Positions 39,491-45,684 of a stretch of 45,684 bases of DNA are shown piece by piece (the first letter of the stretch is position 1; each line of letters opens with the position of its first letter). The stretch is from assembly GCA_910585265.1 (NCBI GenBank), contig CAJUCA010000023.1, positions 1 to 45,684 on the forward strand. The letters run 5' to 3'. A model generated the notes under the pieces. The model saw nothing but the letters and a program-made list of their open reading frames with translations. It made no database searches and was not told the DNA's origin. This stretch comes from an uncultured Oscillospiraceae bacterium. Its GTDB lineage: Bacteria > Bacillota > Clostridia > Oscillospirales > Oscillospiraceae. The translations under genes were made by a program, and so were the position numbers.

Positions 39491-39667
39491 GTAGAACCCA
39501 CATACCCTGCCCTGAACCGCGCCGCGTTTCTGATTGAGCGCGCCTGTGTACCCAGATACTACCCGTCCTACTGCGCCGAGGCCGCCCAGCTGCTGGCCCT
39601 GCTGGAAGCGGCCCGTCAGAAAAATGTCCCGCAGGAACACAGCGGAGACTGCGCAGACAGGCGCTAA
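39491..39667 (+). CDS. Small ORF with a strong ribosome site but no standard start codon
   Basis: A 58-codon frame encodes EPTYPALNRAAFLIERACVP, then RYYPSYCAEAAQLLALLEAA and ends at TAA 39667. AGGAGG (39477-39482) lies 8 nt before a GTA codon, where a GTG would be expected. The peptide is amphipathic and protein-like. Either the start was lost (GTG to GTA) or a rare start is used. Its end overlaps the convergent gene by 4 nt. No function is known. Confidence 0.4.
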   Translation, partial: VEPTYPALNRAAFLIERACVPRYYPSYCAEAAQLLALLEAARQKNVPQEHSGDCADRR

Positions 39668-40047
39668 GTCCTTTTCGGCTTCGGTGCTACGCTGTCATAG
39701 CTCAACTCCAATAGTGGATATATATCCTCATCGGGGACAGTATTGTCCAAGATGACTGAGATCCATGAACTCTTGCTCATGTGGTACGCAGGAAAAAAGC
39801 CATCCTGGGCAAGCAGGGAGCCCACCATCAGCGGGCCGCATTTCACGTCCATCACGTCAACGAGATCATCCCCCTGAAGCTCCAGCCTGTTCCGGGGGAT
39901 GTCCATGACAGCGGCAAACCATTTCCGGCTGGCGGGCTGCCGAAAAACGGCGTAGTTCGGATACTTTGCCCAGAGATATTCCGGCTCTGTATTATATCTG
40001 TCCTGCGCATACCGCATGATCCGCTCCCGCTGGGAAAGCTGTGCCAT
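39664..40047 (-). CDS. MmcQ/YjbR family protein
   Basis: A 127-residue protein with the CyaY-like fold of YjbR proteins: RERIMRYAQDRYNTEPEYLW, then KYPNYAVFRQPASRKWFAAV and a C-terminal MSKSSWISVILDNTV with the family's H/K-x-x-W region (YHMSKSSW). Members bind DNA or act in unknown roles; many sit on mobile elements. The ATG at 40047 is preferred, with GGGG 8 nt upstream; an ATG at 40065 is possible. It is divergent from the transfer genes. Confidence 0.8.
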   Translation of the reverse strand: MAQLSQRERIMRYAQDRYNTEPEYLWAKYPNYAVFRQPASRKWFAAVMDIPRNRLELQGDDLVDVMDVKCGPLMVGSLLAQDGFFPAYHMSKSSWISVILDNTVPDEDIYPLLELSYDSVAPKPKRT

Positions 40048-40129
40048 ACAAACACCCCGCTTCATTTAATTGTCCCATTATACCAAACTACCCGCCGCCC
40101 TTCAAGGGACGGTATTAAAGGAGGATCTC

Positions 40130-40519
40130 ATGCAAACCAAAGAGAATTTCTGGGGGCGTCTGTGCCCCAAGCTCCCCCGCATTTACGTCCATACTATGGC
40201 AGCTGTGCTGCTGTGCGTCGCCCTCGCCCTTCCCGCCATGGCCGCCGCCAACACAAGCGGTAATGATATGTGGACGGTGGCCCAGAACATCATCGTGGAC
40301 GTGTACAACCACATCGCCGGGATCAGCACTGTGCTGGCAGGCCTCATGTCGGCCATCTCCGTCATCGGCGTAAAGCTGTCCGGCAACCAGCACAAGGCAG
40401 ACCAGGCGTGGGACTGGCTCAAACGCATCTGGGTGGCCTGGGCCATCATCAACGGCATCGGGGCTTTCATCGCCTACATCACCCCGCAGTTCTCCGGCTT
40501 CAACACCCTGACGCCGTGA
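40130..40519 (+). CDS. Maff2/VirB2-like conjugation membrane protein
   Basis: A 129-residue protein with a signal-like N-terminal segment (HTMAAVLLCVALALPAMAAA) and two further hydrophobic helices (ISTVLAGLMSAISVIGVKL; VAWAIINGIGAFIAYI). This is the layout of Maff2 proteins and VirB2/TrbC pilins in Tn1549-type elements. AAGGAGG precedes the ATG. It lies 4 nt before the TrbL-like gene and starts the transfer operon. Confidence 0.82.
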   Translation: MQTKENFWGRLCPKLPRIYVHTMAAVLLCVALALPAMAAANTSGNDMWTVAQNIIVDVYNHIAGISTVLAGLMSAISVIGVKLSGNQHKADQAWDWLKRIWVAWAIINGIGAFIAYITPQFSGFNTLTP

Positions 40520-40523
40520 CGCC

Positions 40524-42713
40524 ATGCTGGAACTGATTTTTCGCGGCTTCCTGGAATGGATCTACGTCCTGCTGGTGGAAATCTGGGAGTTCATCGCCGG
40601 GGGGCTGCTGGACATCATGGGTCTGGACTTTGCCTACCTCCAGACCCACATCCCCATCATGGAAGATATGGCCCGGGTGCTGCTGGCGGCGGGCTGGGCC
40701 TTGCTCCTGGGGAATCTTGTATTCCAGGCCCTCAAAAGCATGGCGGCAGGCCTGGGCTTTGAGGGGGAAGACCCCAAGCTGCTGTTTGCCCGCACCTTCG
40801 TGTTCGCCTTCCTGCTGCTGGCCAGCCCCCAGATCTGCCGGATCGGGCTTGATCTCACCTCCAGCATCATGGATCTGCTGCGCATCCCGGACGCCACCGA
40901 TGTGAAGCTGGTGGATGAGAGCGTATTCGGCGCTTTGGGCGCGGCCTGGATCATGGCCATCATTTGCAGCGTCATCGTCATGTTCAAGGTGCTGGGGCTG
41001 GTCATTGAGATCGCCGAACGGTATGTCATCCTGGCTATGCTCACCCTCACCGCGCCCCTGGCCTTTGCCATGGGCGGCAGCAAAAATACCGCGTCCATCT
41101 TCACCGGCTGGTGCCGGATGTTCGGCTCCATGTGCCTGCTGATGGTCACCAACCTGGTGTGCTTCAAAATGCTGTTTTCGGTGGTATCCACAGTGCCCTC
41201 CGGGCTGGACGTTCTGCCCTGGATGGTGCTGATCTTTGCCATTGTGAAGGTGGCGAAAAAGTCGGACGCCATCATCACCCGCATCGGCCTGAACCCGGCC
41301 ATCACCGGCGGGCCCGGGCGAACCCTGCCCGGTATGCTGGCCTACACGGTGGTGCGCACGGCGGTGAGCGGTGTGGCGAAGGGCATTACAGGCGGCAGTT
41401 TTGGCGGTGGGAAAACTGTGGGCGCGTCCGCTTCCGGCACAAGAACCGGCAGGCCATCCGGCAGTACCCGGTTCAACGGCTCCCGCTTTTCCACCGGCGG
41501 CGGGGGGCGGTTCGGCGGCACCTGGGGCGGCGGACGCTCCAACGGCGGCCAGACTTCTGGGAGTGGAGCGCAGGATGGAGGACGGCCTGACGATTCCTTT
41601 GGCGGCGGGCGCTCCTTTGGAGGTGGTGGGCGGCACAGCGGGGCCGGGGACGGCTCCCAGAATTTCGGCGGAACACATGGCGGCGGCAGGTACACTTACC
41701 ACAGCACCGGCCAGCAAAACTCCACCCAGCAGACAAACACCCGGCAGGAAAATTCGTCCCAGGCGTCCGCCCAGCAGAAACATACCAGCAGCGCTGCGGC
41801 AAACACTGCCCGGGGCGGCGGGCGGCCCCAGCAGACCCGGAAAAGCTCCGTGCCCCCTGGAACCCGGCATCCCCACAGCTATGTGCCGCCATCCGGCGCG
41901 ACCAGCACGTCTGCGCCTGGTGCAGCGGGGACAGGCAGTTCCCAGCGGCCCGGTGCGTCCCATCCCGGCGCGGCAGGAATGGCGCCTAAAGCCACTGCGC
42001 CGAAGCAACCCAACAACCCTCAGCCCGGTACGGCAGGAACGGAAACGCACTCCCAGTCCACCCGATCCACCCATTCCGCAGGCGGCAGCACGGTGAACAG
42101 CACCAGCCAGACCTCCGCCCAGACTAATGTGACCGTGGGTGGGAAGCGATCCTCCTCCGCGCCGAAAGCGCCGGCCGGAGCTTCCCGCGCACCCCATCCC
42201 GGCGGGCCCACGGTTCCAAAAGCCGGTGGCAAGCCGGGTAAGACCCGCACCACCCGCCGGGAAGATTCGGGCGCTGTCCCGAAAACACCAGGCGCTCCAG
42301 GCGCTCCAGGCATATCCCAGCCCGGCTTCGCAGGAAAGCCGTCCCGCAGCACCCAGCGGCCCAGTGAACCCGCGCCCCGGCCCGGCAGAAATGCTGCCCC
42401 GGCTACAGCAACGTCCCCACCAGGAGGCACACCCTCCAGCCCGGCCCCGCAGGCACGCACTTCCAGTTCAAGCCGCACAACGGTGAATGGGGCATCTCCC
42501 AGTCCGGCCCGGCAGGAACCGCGCAAACCCTCCGCTCCTGCGTCATCCCCGATGAAAGGCGGCGCTCCCACGATTCGCCCCGGCGGGGCAGGAACCGCGC
42601 CCGCCGGCAAACAGGCGGCGGAACAGGCCCGAACGGCCAAAGCCCGGACGACTCGGGCGAAGCCTGTCCACCGTCCGCCCCCTCGCCCGAAAGGGGGAAA
42701 CGGCCATGGATGA
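40524..42713 (+). CDS. TrbL/VirB6-like polytopic conjugation protein with long disordered tail
   Basis: A 729-residue protein. Residues 1-290 have about six membrane segments (VLLAAGWALLLGNLVFQALK, FVFAFLLLASPQICRIGLDL, AAWIMAIICSVIVMFKVLGL, MLTLTAPLAFAMGGS), typical of the TrbL/VirB6 inner-membrane channel part. From about residue 290 to the end (some 430 residues) the chain is low-complexity, rich in Gly, Ser, Thr, Pro, Ala and Arg, with Gln-rich and PG-repeat parts. No stops or frameshifts interrupt it. The tail is longer than half of the protein and probably cytoplasmic. Confidence 0.85.
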   Translation: MLELIFRGFLEWIYVLLVEIWEFIAGGLLDIMGLDFAYLQTHIPIMEDMARVLLAAGWALLLGNLVFQALKSMAAGLGFEGEDPKLLFARTFVFAFLLLASPQICRIGLDLTSSIMDLLRIPDATDVKLVDESVFGALGAAWIMAIICSVIVMFKVLGLVIEIAERYVILAMLTLTAPLAFAMGGSKNTASIFTGWCRMFGSMCLLMVTNLVCFKMLFSVVSTVPSGLDVLPWMVLIFAIVKVAKKSDAIITRIGLNPAITGGPGRTLPGMLAYTVVRTAVSGVAKGITGGSFGGGKTVGASASGTRTGRPSGSTRFNGSRFSTGGGGRFGGTWGGGRSNGGQTSGSGAQDGGRPDDSFGGGRSFGGGGRHSGAGDGSQNFGGTHGGGRYTYHSTGQQNSTQQTNTRQENSSQASAQQKHTSSAAANTARGGGRPQQTRKSSVPPGTRHPHSYVPPSGATSTSAPGAAGTGSSQRPGASHPGAAGMAPKATAPKQPNNPQPGTAGTETHSQSTRSTHSAGGSTVNSTSQTSAQTNVTVGGKRSSSAPKAPAGASRAPHPGGPTVPKAGGKPGKTRTTRREDSGAVPKTPGAPGAPGISQPGFAGKPSRSTQRPSEPAPRPGRNAAPATATSPPGGTPSSPAPQARTSSSSRTTVNGASPSPARQEPRKPSAPASSPMKGGAPTIRPGGAGTAPAGKQAAEQARTAKARTTRAKPVHRPPPRPKGGNGHG

Positions 42714-44013
42714 AAAAGAAAGCCGGGGCGGTAAAGCGGCCAGGGCGGCGGCGCATATCGCAGCCGCCTTGGCCACCACCGGGCCCAAAGGCGCGGCCCT
42801 GGCCGCCGCGGAGGAGGCCGCGCCTTTTCTCATAAAGCTGATTGCGGGGCTTCTGATCCTCCTGCTCCTCATCCCCATGCTGGTGTTCACCGCCCTGCCC
42901 AATATGTTCTTTGGCTACGAGGGCTCCGGCACCGAGGATATCACTCATATGACCCAGCAGGCCATGGCCCTGGGCGGCGTCTATATGAGCCTGGAGGATT
43001 TCGAGAATACCCAGGTGGACGCAATCATCACCAGTATCCTGGACGAATACGAGGACGACGGCATTGAAATAGACGAGGTGAAGATCGACAGCGTATTTGA
43101 TGAAAACGACCTGGCCTGGCTCATCGCCATCAACTCGGCGGCCTACCAACAGGATTTAGACGCCATGAGCGCCCAGGATATCCGCACCTTCTGCACCTCC
43201 CGGCTCACCCACGAATACTCCCTGCTGGAGGGCGAGAAAAACGTGCTGAAGGTGACGGTGAAGCACCTGGGCCCGGACAAGCTCATGGAAAACCTGGGCT
43301 TTGACGAGGAGGGCCGCACCTGGGCCGGGGCCATCTACGAGGTGCTGTCCGAGAGCAACGCCATTGAGGAGTACGCACCCTATTTTGAGCAGTACCGTCC
43401 AAGCTACGGCGGCGACCCCTCCGGCCCGGGGGGAGAACATGGCCCCAGCTACTGCAACGACATCGACATATCCGGGTTTGTCAGCCCTGGCACGAAAAAC
43501 AATAAGGACTTGGCGGCCTACGCCATCCAGGCATGGGAAAACAACTGGGGCTATGTCTGGGGCACCTACGGCAATGTGCTGACAGAATCCCTGCTCAGCT
43601 ATAAAATCCAGCAATACCCGGATTGGGTGGGCCAGAATGCGGGCTTTATCCGCTCCCACTGGCTGAACCGCCGCTGTACGGACTGCGTGGGACTCATCAA
43701 GGGTTACGGCTGGCTGGACGCATCCACTGGGGCCATCCGCTATGGCACTAATGGGATGCCGGACTACGGGGCCAACACCATGTACCGGGCCGCCACCCAA
43801 GCTGGGGTGTCCGGCCAGGACTACGGGCCCATCAGCAATATGCCGGACATCGTGGGCCTGGCCGTCCACATGGACGGCCACATCGGCGTCTACATCGGCA
43901 ACGGCTACGTCATTGAGGCGGCCAACACCTCATCCGGCGTTATCAAGACCAAACTGGTGGGCCGGGGCTGGACAGAGTGGTGCAAGATCCCCTACATCGA
44001 TTATTTGGAGTGA
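42706..44013 (+). CDS. NlpC/P60 peptidoglycan hydrolase of the transfer system (VirB1-like role)
   Basis: A 435-residue protein. An N-terminal cytoplasmic stretch is followed by one membrane helix (IKLIAGLLILLLLIPMLVF). The external part has a helical region and a C-terminal cysteine hydrolase domain: Cys in NRRCTDCVGLIKGYGW, His in VHMDGHIGVYIGNGYVIEA. Such enzymes open the wall for the conjugation channel. The start overlaps the TrbL-like gene by 8 nt. A short Pro/Gly linker (GGDPSGPGGEHGP) separates the two outer parts. Confidence 0.88.
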   Translation: MDEKESRGGKAARAAAHIAAALATTGPKGAALAAAEEAAPFLIKLIAGLLILLLLIPMLVFTALPNMFFGYEGSGTEDITHMTQQAMALGGVYMSLEDFENTQVDAIITSILDEYEDDGIEIDEVKIDSVFDENDLAWLIAINSAAYQQDLDAMSAQDIRTFCTSRLTHEYSLLEGEKNVLKVTVKHLGPDKLMENLGFDEEGRTWAGAIYEVLSESNAIEEYAPYFEQYRPSYGGDPSGPGGEHGPSYCNDIDISGFVSPGTKNNKDLAAYAIQAWENNWGYVWGTYGNVLTESLLSYKIQQYPDWVGQNAGFIRSHWLNRRCTDCVGLIKGYGWLDASTGAIRYGTNGMPDYGANTMYRAATQAGVSGQDYGPISNMPDIVGLAVHMDGHIGVYIGNGYVIEAANTSSGVIKTKLVGRGWTEWCKIPYIDYLE

Positions 44014-44018
44014 AGTTT

Positions 44019-44288
44019 ATGGAACATGAAACCAACCTGCGCGCTCTGCGGCACCGGCACGGCGTCTGTCTCACCGAGCTGGCCGACGCCTGCGGGCTGT
44101 CCAACCAGTACCTCAGCCGGGCGGAACTGGGGCTGATCCCTCCCACCCCCCGGCTGGAAAAGCAACTGATGTCGGCGGTAGAGACGGTCATTGCCCACCG
44201 GGCCAGCACATCGCAGGCCCTGGCGAAAGAGCTTCAGCCCTTGAAGGGCCGTCTGCTCCAGCCTGTGGAGGTGGCCCGGCATGAATAA
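44019..44288 (+). CDS. Small XRE-type HTH protein
   Basis: An 89-residue protein. LRALRHRHGVCLTELADACG, then LSNQYLSRAELGLIPPTPRL, is a clear XRE helix-turn-helix. The ATG at 44019 is 5 nt after the hydrolase stop and its end overlaps the PrgI gene by 8 nt, so it is made with the transfer proteins. A regulator inside the operon is likely; it could also be a partner for the Gp49-like toxin at 26218-26610. Confidence 0.72.
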   Translation: MEHETNLRALRHRHGVCLTELADACGLSNQYLSRAELGLIPPTPRLEKQLMSAVETVIAHRASTSQALAKELQPLKGRLLQPVEVARHE

Positions 44289-44586
44289 CGAGACCTACTA
44301 CATCCCCGCCAACTTCACCGACGCGGGCCGGGTGATGGGGCTGTTCGAGCTGCGCAACCTGGTGGAGGCGGTGATTCTGGTTCTGCCAGTGTTGTATTTC
44401 TGCCTGGTGCTGCTGCCCCTGGAACTGACCGCCAAAATTACGGTGACGCTCATCATCGTAGTCCCCCTGGGCGGCTTCGGACTCATCGGCGTGCGGGATG
44501 ACAGCCTCACCCGCTGGCTCGGTGCATGGCTGCGCTGGCGACGGTCGAGGAGACTTATGACATATCGTGGAGGAGGAAAAAACTAA
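44281..44586 (+). CDS. PrgI family (VirB3-like) conjugation protein
   Basis: A 101-residue protein with the family start YIPANFTDAGRVMGLFELRN and two membrane helices (AVILVLPVLYFCLVLLPLEL; ITVTLIIVVPLGGFGLIGV). PrgI proteins work beside VirB4 in Gram-positive transfer systems. It overlaps the HTH gene and lies 3 nt before the next one. Confidence 0.88.
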   Translation: MNNETYYIPANFTDAGRVMGLFELRNLVEAVILVLPVLYFCLVLLPLELTAKITVTLIIVVPLGGFGLIGVRDDSLTRWLGAWLRWRRSRRLMTYRGGGKN

Positions 44587-44589
44587 AAC

Positions 44590-45261
44590 ATGGATTTGAA
44601 ACAGTTACTGTTCGGCGGCGGGGCAAGCGCTCCCGCCGCCGAACCTTTCCGGGACAGTATCCAGGCATGGCTCCCCATCCAAAACATCGTGGGTGGTGTG
44701 GTCGTCACCAAGGACGGCCGATTCATCAAGATCCTGGAGGTGCTGCCGGTGAACATCTACCTGAAGTCCCCCAACGACCGGGAGAACATCATATCTTCCT
44801 ACGCCGCGTGGTTGAAGATCGCGCCGGACGATTTGCAGATCGAGGCCCGCACCCTCCCCGCCGACACGGCGGACTACGTGGAGCGGATGAAGGAGTTTGC
44901 CGCCCATGAATCCAACCAGTCCTGCCGAGAGATGATCGAGGACAACATCAAAGAGATCGGCCAGGGGGTGGCCAGCGACGCCCTGCGGCACCGCTTTTTT
45001 CTCATTTTCCAATACGAGAGCCGGATGCACGCCAAGAGCCGCACCACCGCCGCTATCGTCCAGCGGCTCAACGAGGAGGCGGATACCGTCCGGCGGTATC
45101 TGGACGCCTGCGAGTTGGAGGTGCTGGAGCCCAGCTTTGCCGACGACTTCATTTTGAAGCTGCTGTACGAGATCATCAATAAGCGGACCAGCCGCCGGGT
45201 ACAACTGCCCGAGGGCGTGTTCGACATGACCACCGCCGTCCACGGCGTGTTCGAGGAGTGA
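44590..45261 (+). CDS. Conjugation protein resembling a VirB4/TraC N-terminal domain
   Basis: A 223-residue protein (IQAWLPIQNIVGGVVVTKDG, then FIKILEVLPVNIYLKSPNDR and RRYLDACELEVLEPSFADDF). It has no P-loop, so it cannot be a VirB4 ATPase by itself. A separate protein of this size between PrgI and VirB4 is normal for Tn1549/CTn-type elements. It probably forms part of the inner-membrane complex. Confidence 0.7.
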   Translation: MDLKQLLFGGGASAPAAEPFRDSIQAWLPIQNIVGGVVVTKDGRFIKILEVLPVNIYLKSPNDRENIISSYAAWLKIAPDDLQIEARTLPADTADYVERMKEFAAHESNQSCREMIEDNIKEIGQGVASDALRHRFFLIFQYESRMHAKSRTTAAIVQRLNEEADTVRRYLDACELEVLEPSFADDFILKLLYEIINKRTSRRVQLPEGVFDMTTAVHGVFEE

Positions 45262-45266
45262 GCGCT

Positions 45267-45684
45267 ATGCAGAAGAAAAAAACCACCAAGGCCCCGGTCA
45301 AGCGGGCCAAAAAGAAAACGGATGCCGCCGAACCCAAGCAAAACCCAATCAAGCGCCTGCTGTTCGGCGAGGAAAAGCCCGATCTGTCCGAGCTGGAAGC
45401 GGGCTCCACCACCATCCTGGATATCCTGTCTCCCACCGCCATCGACACAAAAAGCCGGGACTACATCCTGGTGGACGGGGTGTACCACGCCTACCTCTAT
45501 GTGACGGGCTATGGCTACTCCACCACCGTGGGTTCATGCTGGCTGGCCCCGCTGGTGGAGGCCGGGGAGGGCGTGAGTCTGAGCTTTATGGTGAAACGTC
45601 AACCCAAGGAAAAGATTCTCTCAAAAATCTCCCAGACCACCATGATGAACCGCTCCCGGATGCGGGACGTGGGGGACACCCGCC
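45267..45684 (+). CDS. virB4: VirB4 family conjugation ATPase (partial, N-terminal)
   Basis: The ATG at 45267 starts a frame open to the window end (139 codons). A Lys-rich leader (KKKTTKAPVKRAKKKT) is followed by LSPTAIDTKSRDYILVDGVY, then HAYLYVTGYGYSTTVGSCW and a WLAPLVEAGEGVSLSFMVKR segment, the usual N-terminal domain of VirB4/TraE. The Walker motifs lie beyond the edge. VirB4 powers the transfer channel. Confidence 0.85.
   Translation, partial: MQKKKTTKAPVKRAKKKTDAAEPKQNPIKRLLFGEEKPDLSELEAGSTTILDILSPTAIDTKSRDYILVDGVYHAYLYVTGYGYSTTVGSCWLAPLVEAGEGVSLSFMVKRQPKEKILSKISQTTMMNRSRMRDVGDTR

Noticed and set aside
40500..42197. 565-codon minus frame over the TrbL-like gene
   Set aside because: Shadow of the repetitive Gly/Ser/Pro tail; the plus frame overlaps its neighbours as an operon gene.

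Overview
The window looks like accessory DNA from a GC-rich gut Firmicute, most likely of the Oscillospiraceae (Flavonifractor/Oscillibacter-like). This is inferred from GC-rich codon use with Shine-Dalgarno sites in front of nearly every gene, a Tn1549/CTn-type conjugation module, an LPQTG surface protein with a sortase, SLH domains and GC-rich palindromic repeats. No rRNA or intact tRNA gene was found, so the assignment rests on gene content only.

Layout. Two 46-bp direct repeats (2434-2479 and 22052-22097, one mismatch) look like the 3' half of a tRNA-Val(CAC) gene read on the minus strand. They appear to be attachment sites that divide the window into three chained islands. Island A (left, partial) ends with an AbiH gene and a frameshifted fic gene beside the first site. 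Island B (about 19.6 kb between the sites) carries a BrnT-type toxin-antitoxin pair and a complete L-rhamnoside utilisation cluster: AraC regulator, GPH symporter, GH78 rhamnosidase, HSL-type esterase, GH3 glycosidase, rhaB, rhaA and rhaD. It then has a mobile-element end: DUF6076 protein, HTH protein, a structured noncoding stretch, ribbon-helix-helix protein, excisionase, DUF6809 protein and tyrosine integrase. It closes with a second AbiH gene and a fic remnant. Island C (from 22.1 kb, running off the right edge) is an integrative conjugative element: ParA/ParB, an Rpn nuclease locus, small cargo genes, a membrane protein, sortase, SLH protein, a giant Cna_B adhesin interrupted by a group II intron, then Maff2/VirB2-like, TrbL/VirB6-like, NlpC/P60, PrgI and VirB4 proteins.

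How the genes work together. In island B the symporter would import rhamnose-decorated glycosides; the cytoplasmic GH78, esterase and GH3 enzymes would strip them; RhaA, RhaB and RhaD would turn rhamnose into dihydroxyacetone phosphate and lactaldehyde under AraC control. In island C the surface proteins and sortase probably mediate cell contact, and the PrgI/VirB4/TrbL/NlpC set forms the transfer channel.

The points most worth following are: (1) an Rpn nuclease gene with a strong internal ribosome site and start for its C-terminal domain, followed by a second stand-alone copy of that domain; (2) an AbiH-Fic module found twice, each beside an attachment site; (3) a group II intron between two codons of a 1,918-residue adhesin; (4) an integrase whose expected ATG is ACG because of a silent change in the overlapping gene; (5) an 80-bp palindromic element translated inside the GH3 enzyme, and a hairpin that ends rhaB early.
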